This document shows positions 51,839 to 59,891 of a DNA stretch of 64,000 nucleotides, in pieces. The notes under the pieces were generated by a model that was not told where the DNA came from, searched no databases, and worked only from the letters and a program-made list of their open reading frames with translations. Every line of letters starts with the position of its first letter. The first letter of the stretch is position 1. The translations under genes were made by a program, and so were the position numbers. Source of the DNA: UBA5070 sp035352895 (GTDB lineage Bacteria > Fibrobacterota > Fibrobacteria > UBA5070); the NCBI GenBank assembly GCA_035352895.1, contig DAOPYN010000002.1, forward strand, positions 1 to 64,000, written 5' to 3'.

Positions 51839-52882
51839 GTGAGCATCCCATCATCGCGATTGCTGGTGCAGTGGCACATCACCGACCGGTGCCCCCGACG
51901 ATGCTCCCACTGCTACATCCCCGACCATTCCCTGGAGCCTCCTCTGGAAAACCTCCTGGCGATCCTGGACCAGTGGGTGGCCCTGGACGCACGCGCACGG
52001 GAGGCCTCCCCGGATGCATGGAAGCTGGACTTCAATCTCACCGGGGGGGAACTTCTGAGCCACCCGCACTGGCGCGAATTCCTCGATGCGTTGCGATCGC
52101 GTCTTCCCCGATCACGCGTGGCTCTGCTTCTGTCCGGGGAACTTCTCACCGACGCGATCGCCGACCACCTGGCAACGCTGAACCTGCGCTACGTGCAATT
52201 CTCGCTGGACGGAAGCCGCGCGGTGCACGAGGCCATCCGAGGCCCCAAGGCATTCCGGACGGCCATCGAGGCCGTCCGCAGGACCTCGCGAAGGGGCATC
52301 CCCACCGTGGCTTCCCACACAGCTTTCCCAGGGCGGCTGGGAGAGCTCGCCCCGGCCACCAAGGCCGCGCGGAACGCCGGAGCCGAATCCATCTGGACCG
52401 ATCGGGTGGTGCCCGGACCAGGCGATGCGCATTGGGATGCGGGCTCCACCCAAGCCTACCTGGACGAGCTTCGCGAGGTGTCGCAGGAATTGTCATCACG
52501 GAAATTCAAGGTGCGCACTTCCCGTGCCTTGCAATTTCTGACTTGCGGCGGCAGGGCGTACCGTTGCACCGCGGGCGAGTCGCTTCTTTCCGTGCTGCCG
52601 GACGGCACTGTGCTGCCCTGCCGACGCCTGGACGATCCGGTGGGGTGCCTGCCCGACGACGACCCCTGGGAGATCTGGACCACCTCCCGGAAACTGCGGA
52701 TCCTGGCCGAACGCGCAGCGGAGGAATGCCACAGCTGCATGTTCGCGACCGTGTGCCAGGGTGGCGCTCCCTGCCTTTCCTTCGCGCAGACAGGGGATCC
52801 CACCCGGCGGGATCCCGCCTGCTGCGTTCCCGAATGGGCGCGATCGCAAACGACCCGAAATCGGACGGACGTTCCGTTGTGA
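51839..52882 (+). CDS. Radical SAM/SPASM-domain protein
   Basis: A 347-residue radical SAM enzyme. The AdoMet cluster cysteines are in DRCPRRCSHCYIP (18, 22, 25). The glycine-rich SAM site reads NLTGGELLSH and LSLDGS-like FSLDGSRAVHE. The C-terminal third is SPASM-like: CGGRAYRCTAG, DGTVLPCRRL, CHSCMFATVCQGGAPC. SPASM enzymes mature peptides or proteins. The GTG at 51839 lies 7 bases after the box TAGCGT (51826-51831), whose TAG is the dnaA stop codon. It is followed by a gene whose product has a Cys/Gly-rich tail, a plausible substrate. Confidence 0.8.
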   Translation: MSIPSSRLLVQWHITDRCPRRCSHCYIPDHSLEPPLENLLAILDQWVALDARAREASPDAWKLDFNLTGGELLSHPHWREFLDALRSRLPRSRVALLLSGELLTDAIADHLATLNLRYVQFSLDGSRAVHEAIRGPKAFRTAIEAVRRTSRRGIPTVASHTAFPGRLGELAPATKAARNAGAESIWTDRVVPGPGDAHWDAGSTQAYLDELREVSQELSSRKFKVRTSRALQFLTCGGRAYRCTAGESLLSVLPDGTVLPCRRLDDPVGCLPDDDPWEIWTTSRKLRILAERAAEECHSCMFATVCQGGAPCLSFAQTGDPTRRDPACCVPEWARSQTTRNRTDVPL

Positions 52883-52893
52883 CGTTCCGTTGT
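52868..52893 (+). repeat. 13-bp perfect tandem duplication
   Basis: GACGTTCCGTTGT occurs at 52868-52880 and again at 52881-52893, across the stop codon of the radical SAM gene and the left arm of the palindrome that follows. Confidence 0.95.
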
Positions 52894-52924
52894 AGAGACG
52901 CCCCACCGGGGCGTCTCTACAACG
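52888..52924. repeat. 17-bp stem palindrome, REP-like (unit 3)
   Basis: CGTTGTAGAGACGCCCC pairs perfectly with GGGGCGTCTCTACAACG around ACC. The core is shared with units at 33175 and 53945. Confidence 0.9.
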
Positions 52925-52954
52925 TGTCGGGATTGCGGAATTACCATTTTGCCC

Positions 52955-53923
52955 ATGCTCGAACCCCTACGCATGATTCCCGGGCCCCTGTTCCTTCTGA
53001 TCCTTGTCGTTCTCACCGGACTGGGGATCTACCTGCATTTCTTCCGGCCCTGGGGGCCCAGCCAGGTCGATCCCATCGTGGAAATGCGGTTGACGCCCTT
53101 CGAACTGGCCTACCTGGCCCGGGGGCCTCGCGGGGTGATCGAAACCGCCCTGGCCACCGCCGACACGCAGGGCCTTCTGCAGGTGGACAGCCAAACCAAC
53201 CTTGCCACGCTCCGGCCCAATGCCCGGACCGATGATCCCGTGGTGGCCGAACTCCTGAAGGAACTGGCAGAACAGAACGGCTCGCTGCGCGATCTGAAAC
53301 TGACCGCATCCGTGGACTCCATCCGGAAGGACCTGATGGAAGCGGGTCTGCTGGACCGCACCACCCAAGGCCAGGTCGCCCTGAGGGGATTGCTCGTGTT
53401 CGGATCCCTGGAAGCCTTGGCCATCGCCAAGCTGGCGCTTGGAATCATGCACAATCGTCCCTCCGCCTTCCTGGCCTTCTTCATGTTCGCCCTGTTCATG
53501 ATCTTCGTCACGAGCCTCGCGGCCAAAGGCCGACGCGGCTTTCCCACCATCGCCGGACGCCGATGCCTGGCCAACCGCCGACGCGCCCTGGAGCCCCTGT
53601 TGGAGGATCCCCAGGCTACGCAACATCGCGCCGACGCGCGCCCCTTGATGACTTCCGTCTACGGATTCCAGGAATTGTCCACTTCGGCCTGGGCGGCGGC
53701 GATTCCGCTGGCGGCCATCGCCGTCGCCACCAGCCCGCTGTGGCTGAACCCAGCCGCCCATGCCTCCAGCGGATGGTCCGGCAGCGATGCCGGAGGGTGG
53801 TCGTTCGGCTCCTCCGACGGCGGATCGTCGGATTCCGGTTGCGGAGGGGGATCCAGCGGCGGCGATTCCGGTTGCGGCGGAGGGGGCGGCTGCGGAGGAT
53901 GCGGAGGCGGCGGGGGAGATTGA
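52955..53923 (+). CDS. TIGR04222-like membrane protein with Gly/Ser/Cys-rich tail
   Basis: A 322-residue membrane protein. An N-terminal helix (FLLILVVLTGLGIYL) is followed by a soluble domain. The domain begins LTPFELAYLARGPRGVIETALATA, the region that defines TIGR04222 proteins. Two close membrane segments (about 160-195) and a further helix precede the last 55 residues. These are almost only Gly, Ser, Asp and Cys, with C spaced as SGCGGGSSGGDSGCGGG and GCGGCGG. The ATG is 7 bases after TACCAT (52942-52947), a leaderless arrangement. The adjacent radical SAM/SPASM gene suggests the tail could be modified. Similar low-complexity tails without modification exist in DUF2207-type proteins. Confidence 0.7.
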   Translation: MLEPLRMIPGPLFLLILVVLTGLGIYLHFFRPWGPSQVDPIVEMRLTPFELAYLARGPRGVIETALATADTQGLLQVDSQTNLATLRPNARTDDPVVAELLKELAEQNGSLRDLKLTASVDSIRKDLMEAGLLDRTTQGQVALRGLLVFGSLEALAIAKLALGIMHNRPSAFLAFFMFALFMIFVTSLAAKGRRGFPTIAGRRCLANRRRALEPLLEDPQATQHRADARPLMTSVYGFQELSTSAWAAAIPLAAIAVATSPLWLNPAAHASSGWSGSDAGGWSFGSSDGGSSDSGCGGGSSGGDSGCGGGGGCGGCGGGGGD

Positions 53924-53944
53924 TGGCGCGCGCGATTCCAGGCC

Positions 53945-53973
53945 GTAGAGATGCCCAGGCGGGGCATCTCTAC
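53945..53973. repeat. Palindrome, REP-like (unit 4)
   Basis: GTAGAGATGCCC (53945-53956) pairs with GGGCATCTCTAC (53962-53973). It differs from unit 3 by compensatory changes (GACGCCCC versus GATGCCC). Confidence 0.85.
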
Positions 53974-54020
53974 ATTTGCGGGCGCCGTCACGCAATTCCA
54001 ATCCGCCAGGAGGATCGACC

Positions 54021-55283
54021 ATGTCCCGCCACATTCCGTTTTCGCTGATCGCCGCCGCAACGGTTTCCGCCGCCGTTCCGCACACGTTCAAGGCCAGCGA
54101 CCCCGCGAAGGCCTCCGAAATCAACGACAATTTCCACGCCTTGGACAGCGTGGTGGGCACCAAGGCCGACCAGTCCGTGGTCAGCGCCCTGGCCACGGCG
54201 ATCGCCACGAAATCCGACGCATCCCTGAAGGACAGCCTGAAGGCTCGGGTGGATACGGCATCCTTCCAATCCCTGCGCACGAAGCTGCGCGCCGACAGCA
54301 CCCGACAAGCCACCGATCTGGCCGCGAAGGCGGCGAAGTCCTGGGTGGAATCGGAGCTTTCCTCCCGCCCCACCCGCTCGTGGGTGGACAGCCTGGCCAC
54401 AAGCAAATCGATCCCCGGCTGGAAGGACAGCCTGAAGACCCGCGTGGACACGGGCACGTTCAATGCACTTTCGCGCACGAACACCGCGGACCACCAGAGC
54501 CTGGCCAAGAGCATCCCCACCAAGCCTGCGAGTCCGGCCAACAACACCCTGGTGAAATTCGACGGCAGCGGAGGTCTCGCCAACTCCTCACTGACCGACA
54601 ACGGATCCACGGTCACCACCTCGGCCACCTTGGTGGCCCCCCTGTTCCAGGGTATCCTCGGATTCCGCGATACGCGCGACTCCAATTCGACTCCTGCTTC
54701 CATCCCCACCGGAACGCAGTTCGACTTCAAGGGCTGTTCCAACATCGGCATCGCTTCCGCCGGGTTTTGCGGATTGATGACCTATCGACCTTGGGGATCG
54801 GGGATCGATTTCTCCGGAGGCCCCATCCACCAGATCGGATTCGCCCAGTCCGGTCGGTTGTGGCATCGCGTCAGTTCGGGCAACACCTCTTGGGGTGCAT
54901 GGAACCGCTTGGCGTACACGGGCGAGTCGGTAGCTTCCACCGGAGGGACCGTCGACGGCGACCTGAGGGTGACGGGAAACCTCACCACCAGACCAAACAT
55001 CCCCGTGGCCGACTACGTGTTCGAGCCCGGCTACGCGCTCGCGCCCTTGGCGGAGGTGGAAGCCTACACCAAGGAGCACAAGCATCTTCCCGAGATCCCC
55101 AGCGCGAAGGCCATCGAAGCGGGCGGTCTGGACCTGGCGCGGATGAACCTTCTGCTTCTGAAGAAGGTGGAGGAATTGACCCTCCACGCGATCCGGCAGG
55201 AGAAGGCGCTGGAGGATCAGGAGAAGGTCAACGAAGAGTTGCGTCGCAGCCTGGAGGAAATCCAGGCCAAGCTGGGACGTTGA
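54021..55283 (+). CDS. Tail-fibre-like secreted adhesin, paralog C
   Basis: A 420-residue paralog of the adhesins at 21402 and 22491. It has a signal peptide and FKASDPAKASEINDNFHALD, repeats with SLKDSLKARVDTASFQSL and DSLKTRVDTGTFNAL, and a phage-fibre-like middle (QIGFAQSGRLWHRVSSGNTSWGAW is the longest match to tail-fibre repeats; split here as QIGFAQSGRLWHRV and SSGNTSWGAW). The conserved end has VADYVFEPGYALAPLAEVEAY and a terminal coiled coil. AGGAGG lies 7 bases before the ATG. It differs from the other two in its receptor-like centre. Confidence 0.65.
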   Translation: MSRHIPFSLIAAATVSAAVPHTFKASDPAKASEINDNFHALDSVVGTKADQSVVSALATAIATKSDASLKDSLKARVDTASFQSLRTKLRADSTRQATDLAAKAAKSWVESELSSRPTRSWVDSLATSKSIPGWKDSLKTRVDTGTFNALSRTNTADHQSLAKSIPTKPASPANNTLVKFDGSGGLANSSLTDNGSTVTTSATLVAPLFQGILGFRDTRDSNSTPASIPTGTQFDFKGCSNIGIASAGFCGLMTYRPWGSGIDFSGGPIHQIGFAQSGRLWHRVSSGNTSWGAWNRLAYTGESVASTGGTVDGDLRVTGNLTTRPNIPVADYVFEPGYALAPLAEVEAYTKEHKHLPEIPSAKAIEAGGLDLARMNLLLLKKVEELTLHAIRQEKALEDQEKVNEELRRSLEEIQAKLGR

Positions 55284-55288
55284 ATCAT

Positions 55289-55321
55289 ATGCAGTGACGC
55301 CGCAGCGTGGCGTCACTGCAT
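55289..55321. repeat. Palindrome between convergent genes (unit 5)
   Basis: ATGCAGTGACGCC (55289-55301) pairs with GGCGTCACTGCAT (55309-55321), loop GCAGCGT. It may serve as a terminator for both converging transcripts; no T-run is present. Confidence 0.8.
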
Positions 55322-55338
55322 GTGCGGGCCACCTTGGA

Positions 55339-57012
55339 TCAGAACGTCTTCATGCTGATCGAGACCACGGCGTTCCTGCCGGAGCCCGTGATCGATTCCA
55401 CCTTGAAAGCACAGTACGGTCCGGTGGCGATCTCCACCGCGTAGTAATGCCCCACCACAGCTGCAGCACTCTGGCTGTTCGTTGAACCGGAGAGAAGCTC
55501 GGCCTGCGATGCCGTGGTGATGGGAGTCACACCGGCATCGGCGATGTAGGTGAAGTTTTTCGTGTTCCAGCTCGTCAGAGCCCCCAGTCCCTGAAGGCTG
55601 GCCTCCGAGGGCGAATAGAACGTCGGCACGCCGGAACCGCTGGCGAGGAACAGAAGGTCGATCGAGGCGACCTCCGCATCCGTCTTCGCACCGGAACTAT
55701 AGGCGATCTGCCCATCGAGATCCAATGCGGAAGCCTGGACCGCGTTCTGGGCACCCAACTCGAGCTTCGGCCAGTTGGTCGGCGTGACCGGATCGACGAT
55801 CACGGCGCCGCCATCGACGAGATAGATGTCGAATCCAGCAGTGGAGGAGCGACCGGAACCATTCACCGTGGATACGAAGATCATGGCGATGTCCCCGGAT
55901 TTCGTCCCGATTCCGTAGTAGTGCCCGACGACGACGGCGACGGCGTGCGTGCCTCGATCATCCAGGGCCTGCGCGACGACCCCCGTGTTGGCCGGCTTGG
56001 ATGTGCCCATGTCGACAAGCTCTGTCTTGTTCAGCGTGGTCCAGGCGGAGAGCGAGAAGGCTCCCGTGGCCGCGTAGTCGGGAGACATGAAGGATGCCGT
56101 GGAACCATCCGCACCGAAGATCACGTCGATGGTCCGGTAGGGAATGCCCGCCCCTGCGGTGTAGACGGTTCCCGCATCCGTTCCGCTCAGTTCGATGAAG
56201 GAGCCTGCAGCGGCGCTCTGCGCACCCGCCTCGACTCTTCCCACATTCACGAACGGCTCTCCCACCACGGACGATTCGATCGCGAAGGTCGTCGATTCCG
56301 ATGCGACTTTTCCATTCAGGTCCGTCACGGCGACCGTGATCGTGTACAAGCCTGAAGGCGCAGACGAAGAAATCGCGATCTGCTTGGACAGGTTGGCCGG
56401 GGAGGAGTTGACCGTGAACGATGCGGGGAGTGTGATGGAACTTTCCGAGGGCCCGGAGACGGAATACCGGACGGTCGCCGAGGACGTCCCGAAGGAGACC
56501 GTCCCGCGCGTGGAGATGAGGGTTCCCGCGGAGAGATTCGCGTTGTCCACGCCAAAGCCAGAAATCACGGGAGCGACTCCGGAGCTGGAGCCGGACTTCA
56601 CCGTGAAGGCCAGCTCCTTGGTGGACACGGCCCCGGACTTCTCGGTGAGGGTGAGGATCAGGACGTAGGAGCCCGCCTTGGCGGTGGAGAGGGCGGACAC
56701 CTTCCAGCCGCTGGAGGCGAAGGTCTTGTCGCCGATCTTCGGCATGGACACGAACTGAGGAAGGAAGGAATTGGTCGCGAGGTTGCCGGAGGCGTCCTTG
56801 ACGGAGTAGTCGATCGAGACGAGCCCCGTGTCCGAGGAAGCCGCCACGCTGACGTCCACCGAAGCTCCGCCGGCGGTCAGCTCGGTGCTGGAGAGGTTCG
56901 CCGTTATGTTGGCCGGCGCGGTGTCCTTGCCTGCGGAATCTGTGGTCTTGTCGCATGCGCTCAAACCCAGGAGCAACGCGCTCCAGGCGAGCAACACTTT
57001 GGTTCGGGTCAT
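55339..57012 (-). CDS. Lipoprotein with Ig-like domains and a duplicated C-terminal domain
   Basis: A 557-residue lipoprotein (lipobox LLLGLSAC). Two Ig-like regions occupy about 25-270 (VDVSVAASSDTGLVSIDYSV and ISGFGVDNANLSAGTLIS). Then come two copies of a domain of about 140 residues, each starting E-x-GAQ(S/N)A and containing AVVVGHYYGI or AAVVGHYYAVE, later STVNGSGRSS or ESITGSGRNA. ATG 57012 is chosen because AGGA lies 8 bases upstream; the in-frame ATG at 57021 would overlap it. I do not recognise the duplicated domain. Surface exposure is likely. Confidence 0.65.
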   Translation of the reverse strand: MTRTKVLLAWSALLLGLSACDKTTDSAGKDTAPANITANLSSTELTAGGASVDVSVAASSDTGLVSIDYSVKDASGNLATNSFLPQFVSMPKIGDKTFASSGWKVSALSTAKAGSYVLILTLTEKSGAVSTKELAFTVKSGSSSGVAPVISGFGVDNANLSAGTLISTRGTVSFGTSSATVRYSVSGPSESSITLPASFTVNSSPANLSKQIAISSSAPSGLYTITVAVTDLNGKVASESTTFAIESSVVGEPFVNVGRVEAGAQSAAAGSFIELSGTDAGTVYTAGAGIPYRTIDVIFGADGSTASFMSPDYAATGAFSLSAWTTLNKTELVDMGTSKPANTGVVAQALDDRGTHAVAVVVGHYYGIGTKSGDIAMIFVSTVNGSGRSSTAGFDIYLVDGGAVIVDPVTPTNWPKLELGAQNAVQASALDLDGQIAYSSGAKTDAEVASIDLLFLASGSGVPTFYSPSEASLQGLGALTSWNTKNFTYIADAGVTPITTASQAELLSGSTNSQSAAAVVGHYYAVEIATGPYCAFKVESITGSGRNAVVSISMKTF

Positions 57013-57114
57013 GGAATGCATCCTGTCGATGGGGTTTTGGAGATGCCGGGCGGGATAGGGCCCGGGCAGAGGGACGCAAGGTTAGAAAATGTCCTCGAGT
57101 CCTATTTTGTGGCC

Positions 57115-57969
57115 ATGACCCACACCACATTGATCCAAGCCTCGGAGCTCCTGGCCCACCTGACCGATCCGGATTGGATCGTGTTCGACGTGCGACACGA
57201 CCTCTTTTCGCCACGTACGGGAATCGACGCGTGGTGCGCGGGCCACATCCCGGGAGCCCATTTCCTCCCGCTGGACGAGGCCCTGTCCGGCGCCAAGACC
57301 GGCCACAATGGTCGCCACCCGTTGCCGGAACGCGCCTCGCTGGTAGCCATCCTCGCCGGCATGGGAGTGGGGCGCAACAGCCAGGTGGTGGTCTGCGACG
57401 ACCATGGAGGGATGTTCGCGGCACGCCTGTGGTGGCTCCTCCGCTGGTTGGGACACGCGAACGTGGCGGTCCTGGATGGAGGGATCCGTGCCTGGGTCCA
57501 GGCCGGCGGAACCCTGGACCGGAATCCTCCGGCCACCCGCGCCTGGGGAGATCTGACGGATCGCCCCTCGCTGGTGGGAACCGTCACCGCGCAACACATC
57601 CTGTCCAACTTGCACTCCAGGAACCTGCTTGTGGTGGATGCCCGCTCCGCCGACCGCTTCCGCGGCGAGAACGAAAACCTGGACCCCGTGGCCGGACACA
57701 TCCCCGGTGCCTGCAACCGTCCCATCGCCCGCAACCTGGACGAACAGGGCCGTTTCCGAAGCGCGAAGGAGCTGCGGGAGGAATTCGAAGCGATCCTGGG
57801 GGACATTCCCATGGACCGCGTGGTGATGCAATGCGGTTCGGGAGTCACGGCCTGCCACAACCTTCTGGCGCTGGAGATCGCGGGTCTGCCCGGAGCTTCG
57901 CTCTATCCTGGATCGTGGAGCGAATGGTGCGCCGACCCCGCCCGCCCGGTGGAACGCACGGCGGGCTAG
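57115..57969 (+). CDS. sseA: Tandem-rhodanese sulfurtransferase (SseA-like)
   Basis: A 284-residue protein with two rhodanese domains. The inactive first has VFDVRHDLF and HIPGAHFLPLDEAL. The active second has VVDARSADRF, HIPGACNRPIARN and the active-site loop QCGSGVTAC, the type found in 3-mercaptopyruvate sulfurtransferases. It moves sulfane sulfur to thiol or cyanide acceptors. The start ATG is 6 bases after TATTTT (57103-57108), again leaderless. Its TAG stop lies in the palindrome CTAG (57966-57969), which also supplies the recD stop on the other strand. Confidence 0.9.
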   Translation: MTHTTLIQASELLAHLTDPDWIVFDVRHDLFSPRTGIDAWCAGHIPGAHFLPLDEALSGAKTGHNGRHPLPERASLVAILAGMGVGRNSQVVVCDDHGGMFAARLWWLLRWLGHANVAVLDGGIRAWVQAGGTLDRNPPATRAWGDLTDRPSLVGTVTAQHILSNLHSRNLLVVDARSADRFRGENENLDPVAGHIPGACNRPIARNLDEQGRFRSAKELREEFEAILGDIPMDRVVMQCGSGVTACHNLLALEIAGLPGASLYPGSWSEWCADPARPVERTAG

Positions 57970-59891
57970 TCCATCCCTTCCAGGGAAGCCTCCTGCGCGG
58001 GAAACCGGACCATCCGCAGGGCGCCGGGGCGATCGGCGCTGCGGAGCACGGCGCGATCGGCCAGCCGCGCATCCCCCCAGACGAGCACGGTGCGCCGGGC
58101 GCGCGAGATGGCTGTGTACAGGATCTGTCTGGTCAACACCGGCGTATCGCGGTCGGGCAGGCACAGGAACACCTCCTGGAACTCCGAACCCTGGGCCTTG
58201 TGCACGGTGACCGCCCAGGCCGACACGAGCCCCTCGAGCTGGTCGACGGGCACCGCCGCGAGGGTGTCCCCCTTGCGGAACAACGCCTGGGGGCGTCCCT
58301 CTCGACGCACCACCACGCCCAGATCCCCGTTCCAGAGATCGCGCGAAGGGTGGTTGCGCGTCAACATCACCTGCTGGCCCGGCAGGAACCTGTCCCGGGG
58401 GTCGCTACCGGTCCGGCGCGCCAGCCAAAGATCGGCCAACCGGTTCCGTTCGACCGTCCCGCACGATCCATCGTGGACCGCGCAGAGGATGCGCGACGCT
58501 TCCAGCGCTTCCAGGAGCGGATCCGGATCGATGGCGCCGGAGGCCTGGAACCGATCCAAGGCAGTTCCGAACCGATCTTCCAGCCATCGATCGAGGATTC
58601 CATCCAGACCACGCGCGCCCAGGTGCACCACCATGCCCGGGACGGAACGCGTCATGTCCGGATGGCGTTCGCGCCCCCTGCCGTGAAGCCAGCTCCCCAC
58701 CGCGTCTCCATCCGCGACCTTGCGACAGATTTCGGCAATTTCGCCCGTGTTGCGGTGGGTGTGGGTGAGATGGACGCGGAATGGCTCCAGATCGGGATTG
58801 GCGGCGAGGTCGGCCAGGACCGCACCCGCCTCCACCGAGGGGAGTTGGTCGGGATCCCCGACCACCACCACACGGGCGCGGGGATCCAAGGCGGCCACGA
58901 AGGCGGAGAACAACGGAAGATCCGCCATGGACGCCTCGTCGAGGACCACCACCTTGTGCGGAAGGAGATGCCCCGGGCGGTGGCGGAAGGTGCCGTCGGG
59001 CCTCGCCCCCAGGAGCCCGTGGAGGGTGGACGCGGAACACGAGGCCAAGCTCCGTCCATGGATCGGGATGTCCGCGGAATCCCCCAGGTTCCGTCCCAGG
59101 CTTTCGGAAAGGCGTGCCTTGGCCCGACCGGTGGGAGCGCAGAGCGCCACCTCTTCCGGCTCGAGCCCCCCCATGCACCGCGCCAGGGCCAGAAGGATCC
59201 TGGAGACCACGGTGGTCTTGCCCGTGCCGGGACCGCCGGTGAGCACCAGGAAGGGAACCTGGAGCGCGCGCTCCACCGCGCGGCGCTGGTCGCGGTGCAA
59301 GGGCGGACCCGACAGCGAATCGATCTCCTCCAGGGCCTGGTCCATCGCTTCCCTGTCGAAGGTGCCGGAGCGGGCCAGGCGGCGGGACAGCAGGTCGGCG
59401 AGGTCGGTCTGCGCACGATGCATGCGCGAGAAGGCCATGCGCCCCTCGTGGACCACCACCAGCGGCAGAGGCTCCCGTCCCGCGGGCCCGAAGAGAGGCG
59501 CGTGGGCGAAGGGGTCGGCAACGATCGACGCCAGCGCTTCCCGCACCGACTCCAGGGCGGCGTCCTTGGCCGAGGCCACCGATTCCAGGTGGGTGTCCAT
59601 GTCGAATTCCCGCAGGGTGCGATCGGGCCTGGATTCGAAGGCATCCCGGAGGTCCCGTCGGACATCGTCGGCCGACGACTGGGGATGGCCTCCCCGCAGG
59701 CGCGACAGCATCGCCAGGACGACAAGACGGATTCCGTCAGACCGATCCCCGGACAGCGTCCTTTCCAGGCGCAGCGCCGGGACATCCACCTTGCCTGCCA
59801 GGAACAGCTGCAGGGCCAACCTGGCCAATGCCCGATCCTCCATCGATCGGACCTCGGGTCCCAGATGGCCTTCCAGGAACGCATCCATCAT
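57966..59891 (-). CDS. recD: Exodeoxyribonuclease V alpha subunit (RecD)
   Basis: A 641-residue SF1B helicase. It has LVLTGGPGTGKTTVVSR (Walker A), VVLDEASMADLPL (motif II), VVVGDPDQLPSVEAG (motif III), HTHRN (motif IV) and WAVTVHKAQGSEF with LYTAISRAR near the end (motifs V and VI). RecD is the fast 5'-3' motor of RecBCD. ATG 59891 overlaps the recB stop (ATGA), and a second ATG follows at once. It is last in the recC-recB-recD operon, convergent with sseA. Confidence 0.95.
   Translation of the reverse strand: MMDAFLEGHLGPEVRSMEDRALARLALQLFLAGKVDVPALRLERTLSGDRSDGIRLVVLAMLSRLRGGHPQSSADDVRRDLRDAFESRPDRTLREFDMDTHLESVASAKDAALESVREALASIVADPFAHAPLFGPAGREPLPLVVVHEGRMAFSRMHRAQTDLADLLSRRLARSGTFDREAMDQALEEIDSLSGPPLHRDQRRAVERALQVPFLVLTGGPGTGKTTVVSRILLALARCMGGLEPEEVALCAPTGRAKARLSESLGRNLGDSADIPIHGRSLASCSASTLHGLLGARPDGTFRHRPGHLLPHKVVVLDEASMADLPLFSAFVAALDPRARVVVVGDPDQLPSVEAGAVLADLAANPDLEPFRVHLTHTHRNTGEIAEICRKVADGDAVGSWLHGRGRERHPDMTRSVPGMVVHLGARGLDGILDRWLEDRFGTALDRFQASGAIDPDPLLEALEASRILCAVHDGSCGTVERNRLADLWLARRTGSDPRDRFLPGQQVMLTRNHPSRDLWNGDLGVVVRREGRPQALFRKGDTLAAVPVDQLEGLVSAWAVTVHKAQGSEFQEVFLCLPDRDTPVLTRQILYTAISRARRTVLVWGDARLADRAVLRSADRPGALRMVRFPAQEASLEGMD

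Noticed and set aside
53770..53923. Gly/Cys-rich tail as an out-of-frame artefact
   Set aside because: The frame continues uninterrupted from a normal membrane domain to the stop codon and the Cys spacing is ordered, so I keep it as coding.
8917..59745. Recurring GGATTCCGTCA word (for example 8923, 9129 as AGATTCCGTCA, 17023, 59730)
   Set aside because: It often lies in coding sequence as common Asp-Ser-Val or Gly-Ile-Arg-type codon runs, so no signal role can be supported without counting genome-wide.
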